The notes under the pieces are model-generated. The model saw only the letters and a program-made list of their open reading frames with translations, was not told where the DNA came from and made no database searches. From Bacillota bacterium (lineage in GTDB: Bacteria; Bacillota_A; Clostridia; Lachnospirales; WQUN01): 48,060 nucleotides of DNA. Numbering within the stretch: position 1 is the stretch's first letter; the number at the start of each line of letters is the position of its first letter. Made by a program: the position numbers and the translations under genes. Below are positions 15,719 to 24,035 of the stretch, piece by piece. The stretch covers positions 1 through 48,060 of the forward strand of contig WQTQ01000235.1 of NCBI GenBank assembly GCA_009786175.1, read 5' to 3'.

Positions 15719-16198
15719 ATGAGTGATTCAATAATCAAAAAAGCAAGCGACATTATCAATGCCAAGACCGGCTATATCGGTGGCGGCATGGGTGGTTATG
15801 CTGTCGTTGCATTGCATGATGAAAGCGGCTATCCGGCTCTTACTACTGTTACAATATCAAGTGCAGATGGTATCAACTGGCTGATGTTTAATGCCCATTC
15901 AGGCAGAAATACAATAAAGCGCATTGCATTTAACAACCGTGGCAGCGTATGTATTAGCAGCAGTGAGTATCATATAAGCATGATGGGTACTTTTGAAGTT
16001 TTAACAGACCTTGAAACAAAAAAAGCAAATTTTTTCGAGCCTATGTATGGCTATTTAAGCGGTGCAGATGACCCGAACCATAATGTCATACGCTTTAACA
16101 CAGAAAGCTATAATATTCATCTGGCTGAAAACGATGAATCGGCACAAGGCACATTACTCAAGACAACAGCGGCACCGGCCACTGTTATATTGGATTAA
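15719..16198 (+). CDS. Pyridoxamine 5'-phosphate oxidase-fold flavin protein
   Basis: This protein of about 159 residues has the split-barrel fold of the PNPOx-like/general stress protein 26 family. The indicators are YPALTTVTISSADGINWLMF, then NTIKRIAFNNRGSVCISS and the later VIRFNTESYNIH. Such proteins bind FMN, F420 or heme; no single cofactor is certain. The ATG at 15719 has GGAAGGG nine bases upstream and is preferred over a TTG at 15701. It lies 21 bp after the peptidase gene and is the last gene of the unit, followed by palindrome copy 3. Confidence 0.8.
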   Translation: MSDSIIKKASDIINAKTGYIGGGMGGYAVVALHDESGYPALTTVTISSADGINWLMFNAHSGRNTIKRIAFNNRGSVCISSSEYHISMMGTFEVLTDLETKKANFFEPMYGYLSGADDPNHNVIRFNTESYNIHLAENDESAQGTLLKTTAAPATVILD

Positions 16199-16242
16199 GG
16201 CTTTATTTTAAGTTGGAATAGGTACAAGGTATAACGACCGGA

Positions 16243-16292
16243 AAACTACCCCCTGATATCGCATTAGCGAATGTAATATCAGGGGGTAGTTT
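16243..16292. repeat. Palindrome family copy 3 (extended, diverged)
   Basis: AAACTACCCCCTGATAT pairs with ATATCAGGGGGTAGTTT. The stem continues after one mismatch and one wobble to a 4-nt loop. It follows the stop of the PNPOx-like gene by 44 bp with a weak T-rich tail, so it may end that operon. The arms have diverged from each other more than in other copies. Confidence 0.8.
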
Positions 16293-16324
16293 GTTATCTC
16301 CCTACACCAATATAGTAAGCCAGG

Positions 16325-16354
16325 CAGACAAAAAGATAAGCAATGTAGTATAAT
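16325..16354 (+). promoter_or_regulatory. Promoter of the receiver/kinase/relQ operon
   Basis: A perfect TATAAT (16349-16354) lies 18 bp after CAGACA (16325-16330), which matches the -35 consensus at 4 of 6 positions. The start codon follows about 40 bp downstream of the predicted start site. Confidence 0.5.
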
Positions 16355-16402
16355 TAATACATAATCGCACATAAACCGCGTAAAACAGATGGGATGATGA
16401 CT

Positions 16403-16822
16403 ATGAACACACAAAAGAAAATTTACATTGCCGACGACGAGGCAAATATCAGGCTTGCAATAAAAACTTTTTTGGAAAGCGCGGGATACTTGGTACAAGA
16501 TTTTGAAACCGGAGATTTACTGCTGAAGGCCTTTGCCCAACGCCCAGCAGATTTGGTAATTACAGATGTAATGATGCCCGGCTCTAATGGCTTTGTTATA
16601 TGTAAAGAGTTGCGCAAAACAAGCAATGTGCCAATAATAATGCTAACCGCCCGGGACAGCGACCTGGACTATGCAACAGGGCTGGACTTGGGCAGTGACG
16701 ATTACTTAACAAAGCCATTTAGCCCAATGGCCCTTACCATGCGCGTCAAGGCTATATTTAGGCGGATAGAGCTTAGCCGGTTGGACTTTGCCAAGGAGCA
16801 TGATGAAAATGAAGAAAACTAA
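16403..16822 (+). CDS. Response regulator, receiver domain only
   Basis: This protein of about 139 residues has a complete receiver domain: acidic pocket Asp11-Asp12, phospho-acceptor Asp55 in VITDVMMPG, Thr82 in LTAR and Lys104 in LTKPF. Helix 5 (MRVKAIFRRIE) is as in OmpR/PhoB regulators. The chain then stops after a short acidic linker (KEHDENEEN), where OmpR-type proteins carry a winged-helix DNA-binding domain of about 100 residues. Its 3' end overlaps the kinase gene by about 20 bp. The receiver is intact, so the loss of output is not simple decay. An ATG at 16394 is an alternative start. Confidence 0.85.
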   Translation: MNTQKKIYIADDEANIRLAIKTFLESAGYLVQDFETGDLLLKAFAQRPADLVITDVMMPGSNGFVICKELRKTSNVPIIMLTARDSDLDYATGLDLGSDDYLTKPFSPMALTMRVKAIFRRIELSRLDFAKEHDENEEN

Positions 16823-17855
16823 GATACGCATAATAATTCTAAAGGCGTTTGCCGTTGTGTTGTTTTGCTCTTTTGCGCTAACGGCCATTATTTTTAACAT
16901 TGCAATACGGCTTAGGGTTGGAAACGACTACAATTTATTAATCGGTTCATATGTTGATACAGACACAGCCGGTATTACAGGCAGGGCCGGTATAATTTTG
17001 CTGGTTCTTATTGGCGTTATGTTTGTTATGTCGGTAGTTGTAACATATTTTTTGTCAAACTCTATTACCAAGCCGATAGAAAAACTAAGCAGCTTTGCGC
17101 ACAATATCGGCAACGGCGAGTTTACTACCAATTCCTTCGAGTTTGAAGAAGAGGAGCTTGCAGAGTTAAACGCCGCACTAAATAAATCTGTCAAGCAGTT
17201 AGGTATTTATGACAGCGAACAAAAGGCATTTTTCCAAAATGTATCCCACGAATTGCGCACACCGCTTATGTCCATTAAATGCTATGCGGAAGGTATATCC
17301 TTTGACATAATGGACCCAAAGAAGGCAAGCGAAACAATTTTACAGGAAACAGACAGGCTTTCTGACCTGGTGACGGATTTATTGTATATCGCGAAAATTG
17401 ACAATATTACAACGGTTTACGCAACGGAGAAAGTGAATTTACCGGAGTTAATCCGCAGCTGCGCTTCGCGCCAGCAGGCAATGGCAGATAAGCGGGATAT
17501 TAAGTTTGTATTTATCTTTGCTGAAGGCGATATTCTGTACCATTGTGTAAGCGAGTTAATTTCGCGGGCGGTTGATAACTTAATATCCAACGCCATACGG
17601 TACGCAAATTCCCAAATTATTTTATCCTGCCGCAAGGCCGGTAGTAACATAGAAATTAAAGTGGCGGATGACGGCCAAGGTATCCCGCGGGAAAATATCC
17701 CCCGCGTATTCGAGCGATTTTATAAAGGCGCGGGCGGCAACAACGGGATTGGCCTGTCAATTGTCAAATCCATAGCCGAACAGCACAATGGGCAAGTTGC
17801 GGCAGCAAATTCAACTAATGGCGGCGCGGTGTTTACAATAACGTTGCCAACTTAA
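16803..17855 (+). CDS. Membrane sensor histidine kinase
   Basis: This kinase of about 350 residues has two membrane helices (about 9-36 and 62-85), an extracytoplasmic loop of only about 25 residues, and a HAMP region (about 86-130). The HisKA box FFQNVSHELRTPLMSIKCY holds His149. The ATPase domain shows NLISNAIRYA, VADDGQGIP and NGIGLSIVKSIA. The small loop suggests sensing of a membrane or envelope signal. The start is ambiguous among ATGs at 16800, 16803 and 16809 behind AAGGAG; 16803 is used. It is coupled to the receiver-only regulator and followed 15 bp later by relQ. Confidence 0.9.
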   Translation: MKMKKTKIRIIILKAFAVVLFCSFALTAIIFNIAIRLRVGNDYNLLIGSYVDTDTAGITGRAGIILLVLIGVMFVMSVVVTYFLSNSITKPIEKLSSFAHNIGNGEFTTNSFEFEEEELAELNAALNKSVKQLGIYDSEQKAFFQNVSHELRTPLMSIKCYAEGISFDIMDPKKASETILQETDRLSDLVTDLLYIAKIDNITTVYATEKVNLPELIRSCASRQQAMADKRDIKFVFIFAEGDILYHCVSELISRAVDNLISNAIRYANSQIILSCRKAGSNIEIKVADDGQGIPRENIPRVFERFYKGAGGNNGIGLSIVKSIAEQHNGQVAAANSTNGGAVFTITLPT

Positions 17856-17870
17856 ATGGAGGGGTAACAA

Positions 17871-18500
17871 ATGCGGTTTAGCGAACAGGAATTTTTACAG
17901 CTAAAAAATATGTTGACTGTCTATGAATGGGGTCACAGGACCCTTCTTACAAAGCTAAATATTTTGCACGAAGATTTTACTAATTTCCGGGAAAGCAGCC
18001 CCATAGAATACATCACGGGGCGAATCAAATCCCCGGAAAGCATAGCGCAAAAACTTTACGAAATGGGCGTTGAAATTACGGCAGATAACGCCCAAAAATA
18101 CTTGAAAGACATGGCGGGTATACGCATCATATGCCCCTTCGCAAAGGACATTTTTTATTTAACCGGCCTGCTAAGGTCTATGCCCGACATAAATATATTG
18201 GAAGAAAAGGACTATGTAAGCAAGCCTAAACCCAGTGGGTACCGCAGTTATCACATTATTATCGAAATTCCCGTGTTTTATTCCTGCAAAACGGAAAACA
18301 TAACTGTGGAAGTACAAATACGCACAGAAGCTATGAACTTTTGGGCGTCCCTAGAGCATAAGGCCAGATACAAATACCGAGAACATATTCCCAAGCATTT
18401 ATGCGACGAGTTGGTTATTTGCGCGGAAAAAATTGCGGAGCTTGACGACAGAATGTTCTTGATTCACGAAATTATTTCGCTGATAAACCAAGATAATTAA
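17871..18500 (+). CDS. relQ: Small alarmone synthetase RelQ/YjbM
   Basis: This 209-residue single-domain (p)ppGpp synthetase makes pppGpp and ppGpp from ATP and GTP or GDP. Visible motifs are GRIKSPESIAQKL, DMAGIRII, the G-loop KPSGYRSYH and the catalytic EVQIRTEAMNFWASLEHKARYKY. There is no hydrolase (HD), TGS or ACT domain, and the length is right for the RelQ/SAS1 type. GGAGGGG precedes the ATG at 17871. It sits 15 bp behind the histidine kinase gene, so it is very likely on the same transcript. That neighbourhood is unusual for relQ. Confidence 0.92.
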   Translation: MRFSEQEFLQLKNMLTVYEWGHRTLLTKLNILHEDFTNFRESSPIEYITGRIKSPESIAQKLYEMGVEITADNAQKYLKDMAGIRIICPFAKDIFYLTGLLRSMPDINILEEKDYVSKPKPSGYRSYHIIIEIPVFYSCKTENITVEVQIRTEAMNFWASLEHKARYKYREHIPKHLCDELVICAEKIAELDDRMFLIHEIISLINQDN

Positions 18501-18509
18501 GGGAGTTTG

Positions 18510-18518
18510 TGGTATAAT
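18510..18518 (+). promoter_or_regulatory. Extended -10 promoter of the DEAD-box gene
   Basis: TGGTATAAT (18510-18518) is an extended -10 element with a perfect hexamer. No good -35 is present. The leader contains a small GTGTG/CACAC hairpin and a five-codon reading frame (18551-18568) that ends one base before the helicase start. Confidence 0.6.
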
Positions 18519-18568
18519 GGTTTTTATGTGTGCTTGCACACGAAGAAAAAATGAAAAGAGAGAACTAA

Positions 18569-20233
18569 ATGACAAACAGAACCAAATTTTCAAACCTCCC
18601 TATCTCCGAAGAAGTAAAACGCGCCGTGGCGGAAATGGGCTTTGAAGAAGCCACTTACATTCAGTCTCAAAGCATCCCACTTATACTGGAAGGCTACGAC
18701 GTAATTGGCCATTCCCAAACGGGCACGGGCAAAACCGCCGCATTCGGCATCCCAATTATCGAAAAAATTTGCAAAGAGACAACCGGCACCCAGGCCTTGA
18801 TCTTGTGCCCAACCCGCGAGCTTGCCGTGCAAGGCTGCGAAGAAATTCGCAAATTTGCCAAATACAAGCACGGTGTAAGCGTTGTGCCAATTTATGGCGG
18901 GCAGCATATAGACAGGCAGATAAATTCGTTAAAAAAGGGCGTATCCATTATAATAGGTACACCCGGGCGTATTATGGATCACTTGCGCCGCCGCACACTT
19001 AAGCTGCAAAACCTTTCCATGGTTGTACTGGACGAAGCGGACGAAATGTTAAACATGGGCTTCCGCGAGGACATTGAAACAATTTTGCAAGACGTGCCTG
19101 AAGTGCGTCAGACAATTTTATTTTCTGCAACCATGCCGCCGGAAATTATGCGTCTAACCGGCGAATATCAAAAAGACCCAAAAGTTGTGAAAACCGTAAG
19201 CAATGAACTTACCGTTCCAAGTATCCGCCAGTATTACTACGAAGTGCCCGGCGATAAAAAAATTGAAGCGTTGGCACGTTTGCTGGATTTTTACAACCCA
19301 AGCCGCTCCCTTGTTTTTTGCAACACAAAGCGCATGGTAGACGAGCTTGTAGATGAATTACAATTCCGCGGCTATTCCCCGGACGGGCTGCACGGCGACA
19401 TGAAGCAGCAGTCCCGCGACATGGTTATGGGTAACTTCAAAAAAGGCAAAGTTGACATACTAATTGCCACAGATGTAGCCGCCCGCGGCATAGATGTGGA
19501 CGACATAGACGCAGTATTCAATTTCGACCTGCCCCAGGACGTAGAATACTATATTCACCGTATTGGCCGCACAGGCCGCGCGGGCAAGGCCGGGGCTTCC
19601 TATACATTTGTAAGCGGCAGACGGCAAATTTACGCCCTCAAAGATATAGAAAAGCATATTAGAACCAAAATCGACCACAAAACACTGCCATCAAGCAACG
19701 AGGTAAATGAAGCGCGCAGCGATAAGTTAACAAAAAATATACTTGATGTCTTGGAAAGCGGCACCCCTCGCAAGTACGAGCAGATAATAGACAAGCTGAT
19801 GGAAATGGATTACACATCTGTGCAAATAGCCTGTGCCGCCATCAGCCTTTTGTCAGAAAACTCTAATGATGACGCGCAGCTGGATGATTTAATAAAGAAG
19901 CAAAAAGCCGAGAAAACCAAAAAGCCCCTAACAAAAATTGTAGAGAAGTTTACGAAAAAAAGTAAGGACGCAAAAGTACCGGATTTTATGGTGAGTTATG
20001 TAATAAGCGTAGGCCTAAACGACAAGGTGGGCGCGAAGCACATCATGTCGGCCCTATCCGACGGCTCCGGTGTACCCGCCAAAGCAATCGGTAAAATTTC
20101 TGTCCACAATACTCACACAATTGTGGACATCTCAAGCAAGTACGCGGATATAGCCGCAAAGAAAATGAAAAACTACATCGTAGGCGGCAAAGGCGTGTCT
20201 ATGAAATTGAAGAGGGCGAAGAAGAAAAAATAA
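18569..20233 (+). CDS. DEAD-box RNA helicase with DbpA-type RNA-binding domain
   Basis: This 554-residue ATP-dependent RNA helicase shows the motifs in order: Q-motif (YIQSQSIPLI), I (SQTGTGKT, 49-56), Ia PTRELAVQ, Ib GTPGR, II DEAD in VLDEADEML, III SAT, then LVFCNTK, ARGIDV and HRIGRTGRAG. The C-terminal 80 residues match the DbpA RNA-binding domain, which in DbpA/YxiN recognises 23S rRNA; a Lys-rich tail follows. Its role is probably ribosome assembly or cold adaptation (CsdA/CshA-like). It has its own promoter and a strong terminator. Confidence 0.93.
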   Translation: MTNRTKFSNLPISEEVKRAVAEMGFEEATYIQSQSIPLILEGYDVIGHSQTGTGKTAAFGIPIIEKICKETTGTQALILCPTRELAVQGCEEIRKFAKYKHGVSVVPIYGGQHIDRQINSLKKGVSIIIGTPGRIMDHLRRRTLKLQNLSMVVLDEADEMLNMGFREDIETILQDVPEVRQTILFSATMPPEIMRLTGEYQKDPKVVKTVSNELTVPSIRQYYYEVPGDKKIEALARLLDFYNPSRSLVFCNTKRMVDELVDELQFRGYSPDGLHGDMKQQSRDMVMGNFKKGKVDILIATDVAARGIDVDDIDAVFNFDLPQDVEYYIHRIGRTGRAGKAGASYTFVSGRRQIYALKDIEKHIRTKIDHKTLPSSNEVNEARSDKLTKNILDVLESGTPRKYEQIIDKLMEMDYTSVQIACAAISLLSENSNDDAQLDDLIKKQKAEKTKKPLTKIVEKFTKKSKDAKVPDFMVSYVISVGLNDKVGAKHIMSALSDGSGVPAKAIGKISVHNTHTIVDISSKYADIAAKKMKNYIVGGKGVSMKLKRAKKKK

Positions 20234-20238
20234 AGGAG

Positions 20239-20264
20239 AAGGGGCTGTCGAGACAGCCCCTTTT
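20239..20264. terminator. Bidirectional terminator between helicase and B-box genes
   Basis: AAGGGGCTGT (20239-20248) pairs with ACAGCCCCTT (20253-20262) around a CGAG loop, and T residues follow. The converging minus-strand gene ends 2 bp beyond, so the hairpin serves both. Confidence 0.85.
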
Positions 20265-20265
20265 A

Positions 20266-20898
20266 TTACTTCGAAGGAGGTTTGCGTTTTACAAAAATGT
20301 AAATACCAAGACCGATAAGCAGAACGGGCAGCAAACGGCTGATTAAGCTAATTGCAAAGCCAAGAACGCTTACTACAAGTACTACGGCCAATGTTACTAA
20401 AATAATTGTGCGTAAAGTTTTGTTGGCAAGTATGCTGTTTAAAGCGTCGCCGATGTCGTCGCGCACGGCTTCCCCCGCGTTTATGCGGCGGCGTACATTA
20501 AACCCGTCAAAGAAACTGGTAAGCACGTAAACCGGTATGGCAAGGCCCAGCATTAAGTTAAACGGCCACCAGGCGTTTGCCAGCAAAAATATTATTAGGA
20601 AGAATCCGCTCATTGCCGCCAGGCCGCGCTTCATTAGGCCCATGTACATATAATTCGCGCCCGGCAGGAAGGAAAATACGAATAGTAAACCCCACAATAC
20701 TTTACGGCGCGGATAAGCTGTATGACTGTGATAGTCAGGCGGCGGCGCGTGGTCGCCCGGTGATTGGGCTAATACTGCAAGGCATGGCCGACAAAACAGC
20801 CTGCCCTGAACTTCTACTGTGCAATCGTCACATAACCAGCTGCCGCAGTGGTTACATGTGTTTGCAGCATATTTTTCCGGATGGGAACGGCATTGCAT
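20266..20898 (-). CDS. B-box zinc finger membrane protein
   Basis: This 210-residue protein has an N-terminal zinc module with Cys3, His6, Cys15, Cys18, Cys23, Cys26, Cys36 and Cys39, as in bacterial B-box proteins. About four hydrophobic segments follow, including LWGLLFVFSFLPG, FFLIIFLLANAWW and IILVTLAVVLVVSVLGF, and the tail is basic (KRKPPSK). Cytosolic zinc finger plus membrane domain suggests a membrane-bound interaction scaffold; no function is established. GGAG lies eight bases before the ATG at 20898. The longer in-frame start at 20943 has no ribosome site. Confidence 0.75.
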   Translation of the reverse strand: MQCRSHPEKYAANTCNHCGSWLCDDCTVEVQGRLFCRPCLAVLAQSPGDHAPPPDYHSHTAYPRRKVLWGLLFVFSFLPGANYMYMGLMKRGLAAMSGFFLIIFLLANAWWPFNLMLGLAIPVYVLTSFFDGFNVRRRINAGEAVRDDIGDALNSILANKTLRTIILVTLAVVLVVSVLGFAISLISRLLPVLLIGLGIYIFVKRKPPSK

Positions 20899-20999
20899 AT
20901 GATCATCTCCTGTTTGTTTGAATTTTGTTCCTTCTGAAACCATATACGCCGTGTTCGCAAAAAAGTTTACTTAGATTTGAAATTATTTTGAAGCATCTC

Positions 21000-22709
21000 C
21001 TACATAGCTTCCGGCGCGGACATCCCCAACAGCCCAAGCCCTATTTTTAACTGGGCTTGTACAGCAGCAACCAAGGCCAAGCGGGATTGACGTAATTTTT
21101 CGTCATCTACCAAAATTACATGGTGGTGGTAGTAGGCGTTAAAAGCCTGGGCCAAAGCCACTAATTGCCGGGCAATCATATACGGCTCATACTTTTCTGC
21201 GGCTTCTTCTATTTTAGCGGGGAAGTCGTAGATAATGCGCAGCACGTCAAAAGCTTCATCTTCCGTAAGCAAGGCAGGGTCAAACTTTAACGAATTATCA
21301 CCTACAGCATAACCGGCTTTTTTAAGCACGCTGCAGGCGCGGGCATGGGAATACTGCACATATGGGCCTGTTTCCCCGTCAAAGTTAAGCATCAATTCCC
21401 AGCTAAACACGGTGTCCTTTATGCGATTGGTGTATAGTTTGTTAAATATCAGCGCGCCAACACCAACTTGCTCTGCTACAGTATCTTTGTCTGCAAGGTT
21501 TGGGTTTTTTTCCTCGATAATTGCCCTTGTTTTGGCAACGGCTTCGTCCAGAAGTTCGTCCATTTTTATTACTTTGCCCCGGCGGGTAGACAGTTTGCCA
21601 TGCTCGAAGCGGAACAACCCGTATGGAACATGCACTTGCCCTTTTGCCCAAGGGTATCCCATTAATTCTAAAACTTTGAAGAATTGGGCAAAATGCAAAA
21701 TTTGTTCTTGGCCTGTTACATATATGTTTAGGTCAAAATTAAAACAATTCTGCCGGTCTATTGCGGCGGTAATGTCACGGGTTGGGTAAAGTGTACCGCC
21801 ATCACTGCGTAAAATTAGGCATGGAGGCATATTATACTCTTCCAGGTCTACAATTTGCGCGCCGTCGCTTTCTTTAAGCAACCCTTTTTCCCGCAGCAAA
21901 TCTACAGTGGCTTCCATTTTTCCGTTGTAGTAGCTTTCGCCCCTCCACTCATCGAAAGACGTTCCCAAACGTGTGTATAGTTTTTCGTATTCCAGAATAC
22001 TTAAATCTACAAACCAACGCCATAAGGCCAGCCCTTCTTCGTCATCGTCCGCAAGCCTTACTACCCAAGAGCGGGCTTCGTCGTTTAAGGCCGGAGCTTT
22101 GTCCGCTTCCTCGTGAAAGCGCACATACAGCTCTGCAAGTTCATCTATTCCCCTGGCTTCTACGGCTTCCTTACTGCTCCATCTTAAATATGCCACAATT
22201 ACCTTGCCAAACTGGGTTCCCCAGTCGCCAAGGTAGTTAATTGCCGTAACATTGTAGCCAAGGAAGCGATAAATTCTGTCGATAGACAAACCAATAATTG
22301 TAGAACCCAAATGCCCTACATGGAACGGCTTTGCTATGTTGGGCGAAGAATAATCTATTACAACGTTTTTGCCGTCACCAATACCGCTCGCGCCGTATTT
22401 TTCGCCTTTTTGCAATATTTCCGTTAAAACATCACCTGCAAAAGCCGCCCGGTCAAAAAAGAAATTTAAATATGGGCCGGTGGCTTTTACTTCCCCAAGC
22501 CAAGACGGGCGGTTTTCTGCTATTTGTGCCGCAAGATCTGCCGCTATTACCGGTGGAGCCTTTTTCAGCTCCTTTGCCAGCCTAAAGCATGGGAACGCCA
22601 TGTGCCCCAGCTTTGGGTCTGCCGGGGTTTCTATAGACTGCCGCAATTCCTCTTGGGGCAGCCCGGCATATTTTGCAAGTATTTCTGATAAAGCTTGTCC
22701 ATAGTTCAT
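21000..22709 (-). CDS. argS: Arginyl-tRNA synthetase
   Basis: This class I synthetase of 569 residues charges tRNA-Arg. It has the N-terminal additional domain, the HIGH motif HVGH in SSPNIAKPFHVGHLGS, the Arg-site region INYLGDWGTQFG, the degenerate KMSK loop LSTRRGKVI typical of ArgRS, and a C-terminal DALR anticodon domain (YSHARACSVL onward). The start at 22709 is preferred because GGAGG lies eight bases upstream; ATGs at 22715 and 22748 fit less well. It has its own promoter, and palindrome copy 4 lies just upstream. Confidence 0.96.
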   Translation of the reverse strand: MNYGQALSEILAKYAGLPQEELRQSIETPADPKLGHMAFPCFRLAKELKKAPPVIAADLAAQIAENRPSWLGEVKATGPYLNFFFDRAAFAGDVLTEILQKGEKYGASGIGDGKNVVIDYSSPNIAKPFHVGHLGSTIIGLSIDRIYRFLGYNVTAINYLGDWGTQFGKVIVAYLRWSSKEAVEARGIDELAELYVRFHEEADKAPALNDEARSWVVRLADDDEEGLALWRWFVDLSILEYEKLYTRLGTSFDEWRGESYYNGKMEATVDLLREKGLLKESDGAQIVDLEEYNMPPCLILRSDGGTLYPTRDITAAIDRQNCFNFDLNIYVTGQEQILHFAQFFKVLELMGYPWAKGQVHVPYGLFRFEHGKLSTRRGKVIKMDELLDEAVAKTRAIIEEKNPNLADKDTVAEQVGVGALIFNKLYTNRIKDTVFSWELMLNFDGETGPYVQYSHARACSVLKKAGYAVGDNSLKFDPALLTEDEAFDVLRIIYDFPAKIEEAAEKYEPYMIARQLVALAQAFNAYYHHHVILVDDEKLRQSRLALVAAVQAQLKIGLGLLGMSAPEAM

Positions 22710-22739
22710 TTTCATTACCTCCGTTATATGTGTGCGGCT

Positions 22740-22768
22740 ATTATACACTATTTTTGTAATTTTTGCAT
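22740..22768 (-). promoter_or_regulatory. Promoter of argS
   Basis: On the minus strand a perfect TATAAT (22745-22740) lies 31 bp before the argS start. The hexamer at the -35 position (22768-22763, ATGCAA) is weak. No T-box sequence lies between promoter and gene. Confidence 0.5.
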
Positions 22769-22791
22769 TTATACCTAGAGCATCAAATATT

Positions 22792-22834
22792 TACCCCCTG
22801 ATATCACATCCGCCCAATGTGATATCAGGGGGTA
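22792..22834. repeat. Palindrome family copy 4 (extended form)
   Basis: Perfect 17-bp arms (22792-22808 and 22818-22834) enclose a 9-nt loop; each arm contains TGATATCA. It begins 5 bp past the stop of the small membrane protein gene and could end that transcript, though the T tract on the minus strand is interrupted. Confidence 0.85.
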
Positions 22835-22838
22835 CGCT

Positions 22839-23048
22839 TTAAAAAGCGAAATTAACAAGCATTGTCAGCTCGCCCCACAAATGATTATGCACATACCGAA
22901 ACAGCAGCACATAACTAACCGCTACACATGCAATATTTACTACTTTAAGCTGCTTTTTGCGTTCCTCTGCGTCAAGTATCGACTCCACTATTGTTTGCAA
23001 CACGGCTATAAATAATAGTTCGGCAATTAAAATCATAAATTCACGCAT
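22839..23048 (-). CDS. Small membrane protein
   Basis: This 69-residue protein has two hydrophobic stretches, MILIAELLFIAVLQTIV and IACVAVSYVLLFRYV, joined by a charged loop (DAEERKKQLK). I do not recognise the family. The ATG at 23048 has AGGGTGG six bases upstream; a TTG 18 bp earlier is less likely. It lies between the MBL hydrolase gene and argS on the same strand and is followed at once by palindrome copy 4. Confidence 0.55.
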   Translation of the reverse strand: MREFMILIAELLFIAVLQTIVESILDAEERKKQLKVVNIACVAVSYVLLFRYVHNHLWGELTMLVNFAF

Positions 23049-23104
23049 TATGTACCACCCTAACAATGTCTGTTAAGGTATTTATATGATGGAAAACCGC
23101 TTTC

Positions 23105-23959
23105 TTATACTTCCCACACGCTGCCGTCATAAGAAACTTCCAGCCCATGTGGTGCCGCCAGCTCTACCATTTCGTCATAACAGGCACCGCCGTTGTGGGA
23201 AAAGTGGTTAATAACTATGCGGGTATCCGGCTTTACGCAGTTATGCTTTGCAAACAGCTCTTTCATTTCGATAATATCCGGCAGCCCCATGTGGTTGCCG
23301 CCTTCTTTATATATGCCAAAGGTGCAGTCCAGGCTTATAAGGTCAAATTGCTTACCGGCAATGTAATCCCATATATCCTGGGTAAAAATGCCCGTGTCAT
23401 TGCCGTAAAGAATGCGTTTGCCATCACACTCAATAATATAGTTAAGGCAGCGTTCGTTGCGGGCATGAAGGGCCGGCAGGGCGGTTATGGTAAATTCACC
23501 TGCAGTAAACGGTACAAAATTTTCTGCAATATAGAAATCGTACTGCTCTTTGGTACCGCGTATTGCGTTCTCTACAAAATCTTTGCATATGCCTATAACC
23601 GTTTCATTGCCGTAGACTTGCAACTTGCACTCTACGCCTTTTGTAGCGTAAATTGGCCCGCGGTACTTTAATTCGGAGGGTAGAAAATGATCGTTGTGGC
23701 TGTGGGTTACAATCATGTGGCCTATTTTATTCAACTCCACGTTGTGGATCAGGTAATGAAGATATGTGTCCGGGGTCAGGTCTATAAGCAGACGCTGGTC
23801 CGGTGAGCCTTCACCAAATTTATTGGCAAATACTAACGCCTGGGAACGTGTACGAATATTCCTGCCACCACGTTTGCGGGCCGTATTGCAAAATTCGCAA
23901 GAACAAAACATTCCCGGCCAGCCCTCTGCCGCGCCTGTGCCTAAATATTGCAAAACCAT
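23105..23959 (-). CDS. MBL-fold metallo-hydrolase (PhnP-like)
   Basis: This 284-residue protein has the metallo-beta-lactamase signature THSHNDHF (His86, His88, Asp90, His91), with later metal ligands likely in ALHARN, YGNDTG and INHFSHNGG. An N-terminal Cys cluster CSCEFC (19, 21, 24) resembles the zinc site of PhnP-type phosphodiesterases and related MBL proteins. That suggests a phosphodiester substrate, but the identity is not fixed. GAGGAG precedes the ATG at 23959. It is oriented like rpoBC but separated from rpoC by a strong terminator. Confidence 0.82.
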   Translation of the reverse strand: MVLQYLGTGAAEGWPGMFCSCEFCNTARKRGGRNIRTRSQALVFANKFGEGSPDQRLLIDLTPDTYLHYLIHNVELNKIGHMIVTHSHNDHFLPSELKYRGPIYATKGVECKLQVYGNETVIGICKDFVENAIRGTKEQYDFYIAENFVPFTAGEFTITALPALHARNERCLNYIIECDGKRILYGNDTGIFTQDIWDYIAGKQFDLISLDCTFGIYKEGGNHMGLPDIIEMKELFAKHNCVKPDTRIVINHFSHNGGACYDEMVELAAPHGLEVSYDGSVWEV

Positions 23960-23989
23960 AAAAACACTCCTCTTCTTGAGTTGTAATAA

Positions 23990-24024
23990 AACCGGGCTTT
24001 CTCGATAAGTAAGAAAGCCCGGTT
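23990..24024 (-). terminator. Terminator of rpoBC
   Basis: AACCGGGCTTTCT (23990-24002) and AGAAAGCCCGGTT (24012-24024) form a perfect 13-bp stem with a 9-nt loop. On the minus strand TTTTATT follows. It lies 12 bp past the rpoC stop. Confidence 0.9.
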
Positions 24025-24035
24025 ATGTCTATTAT

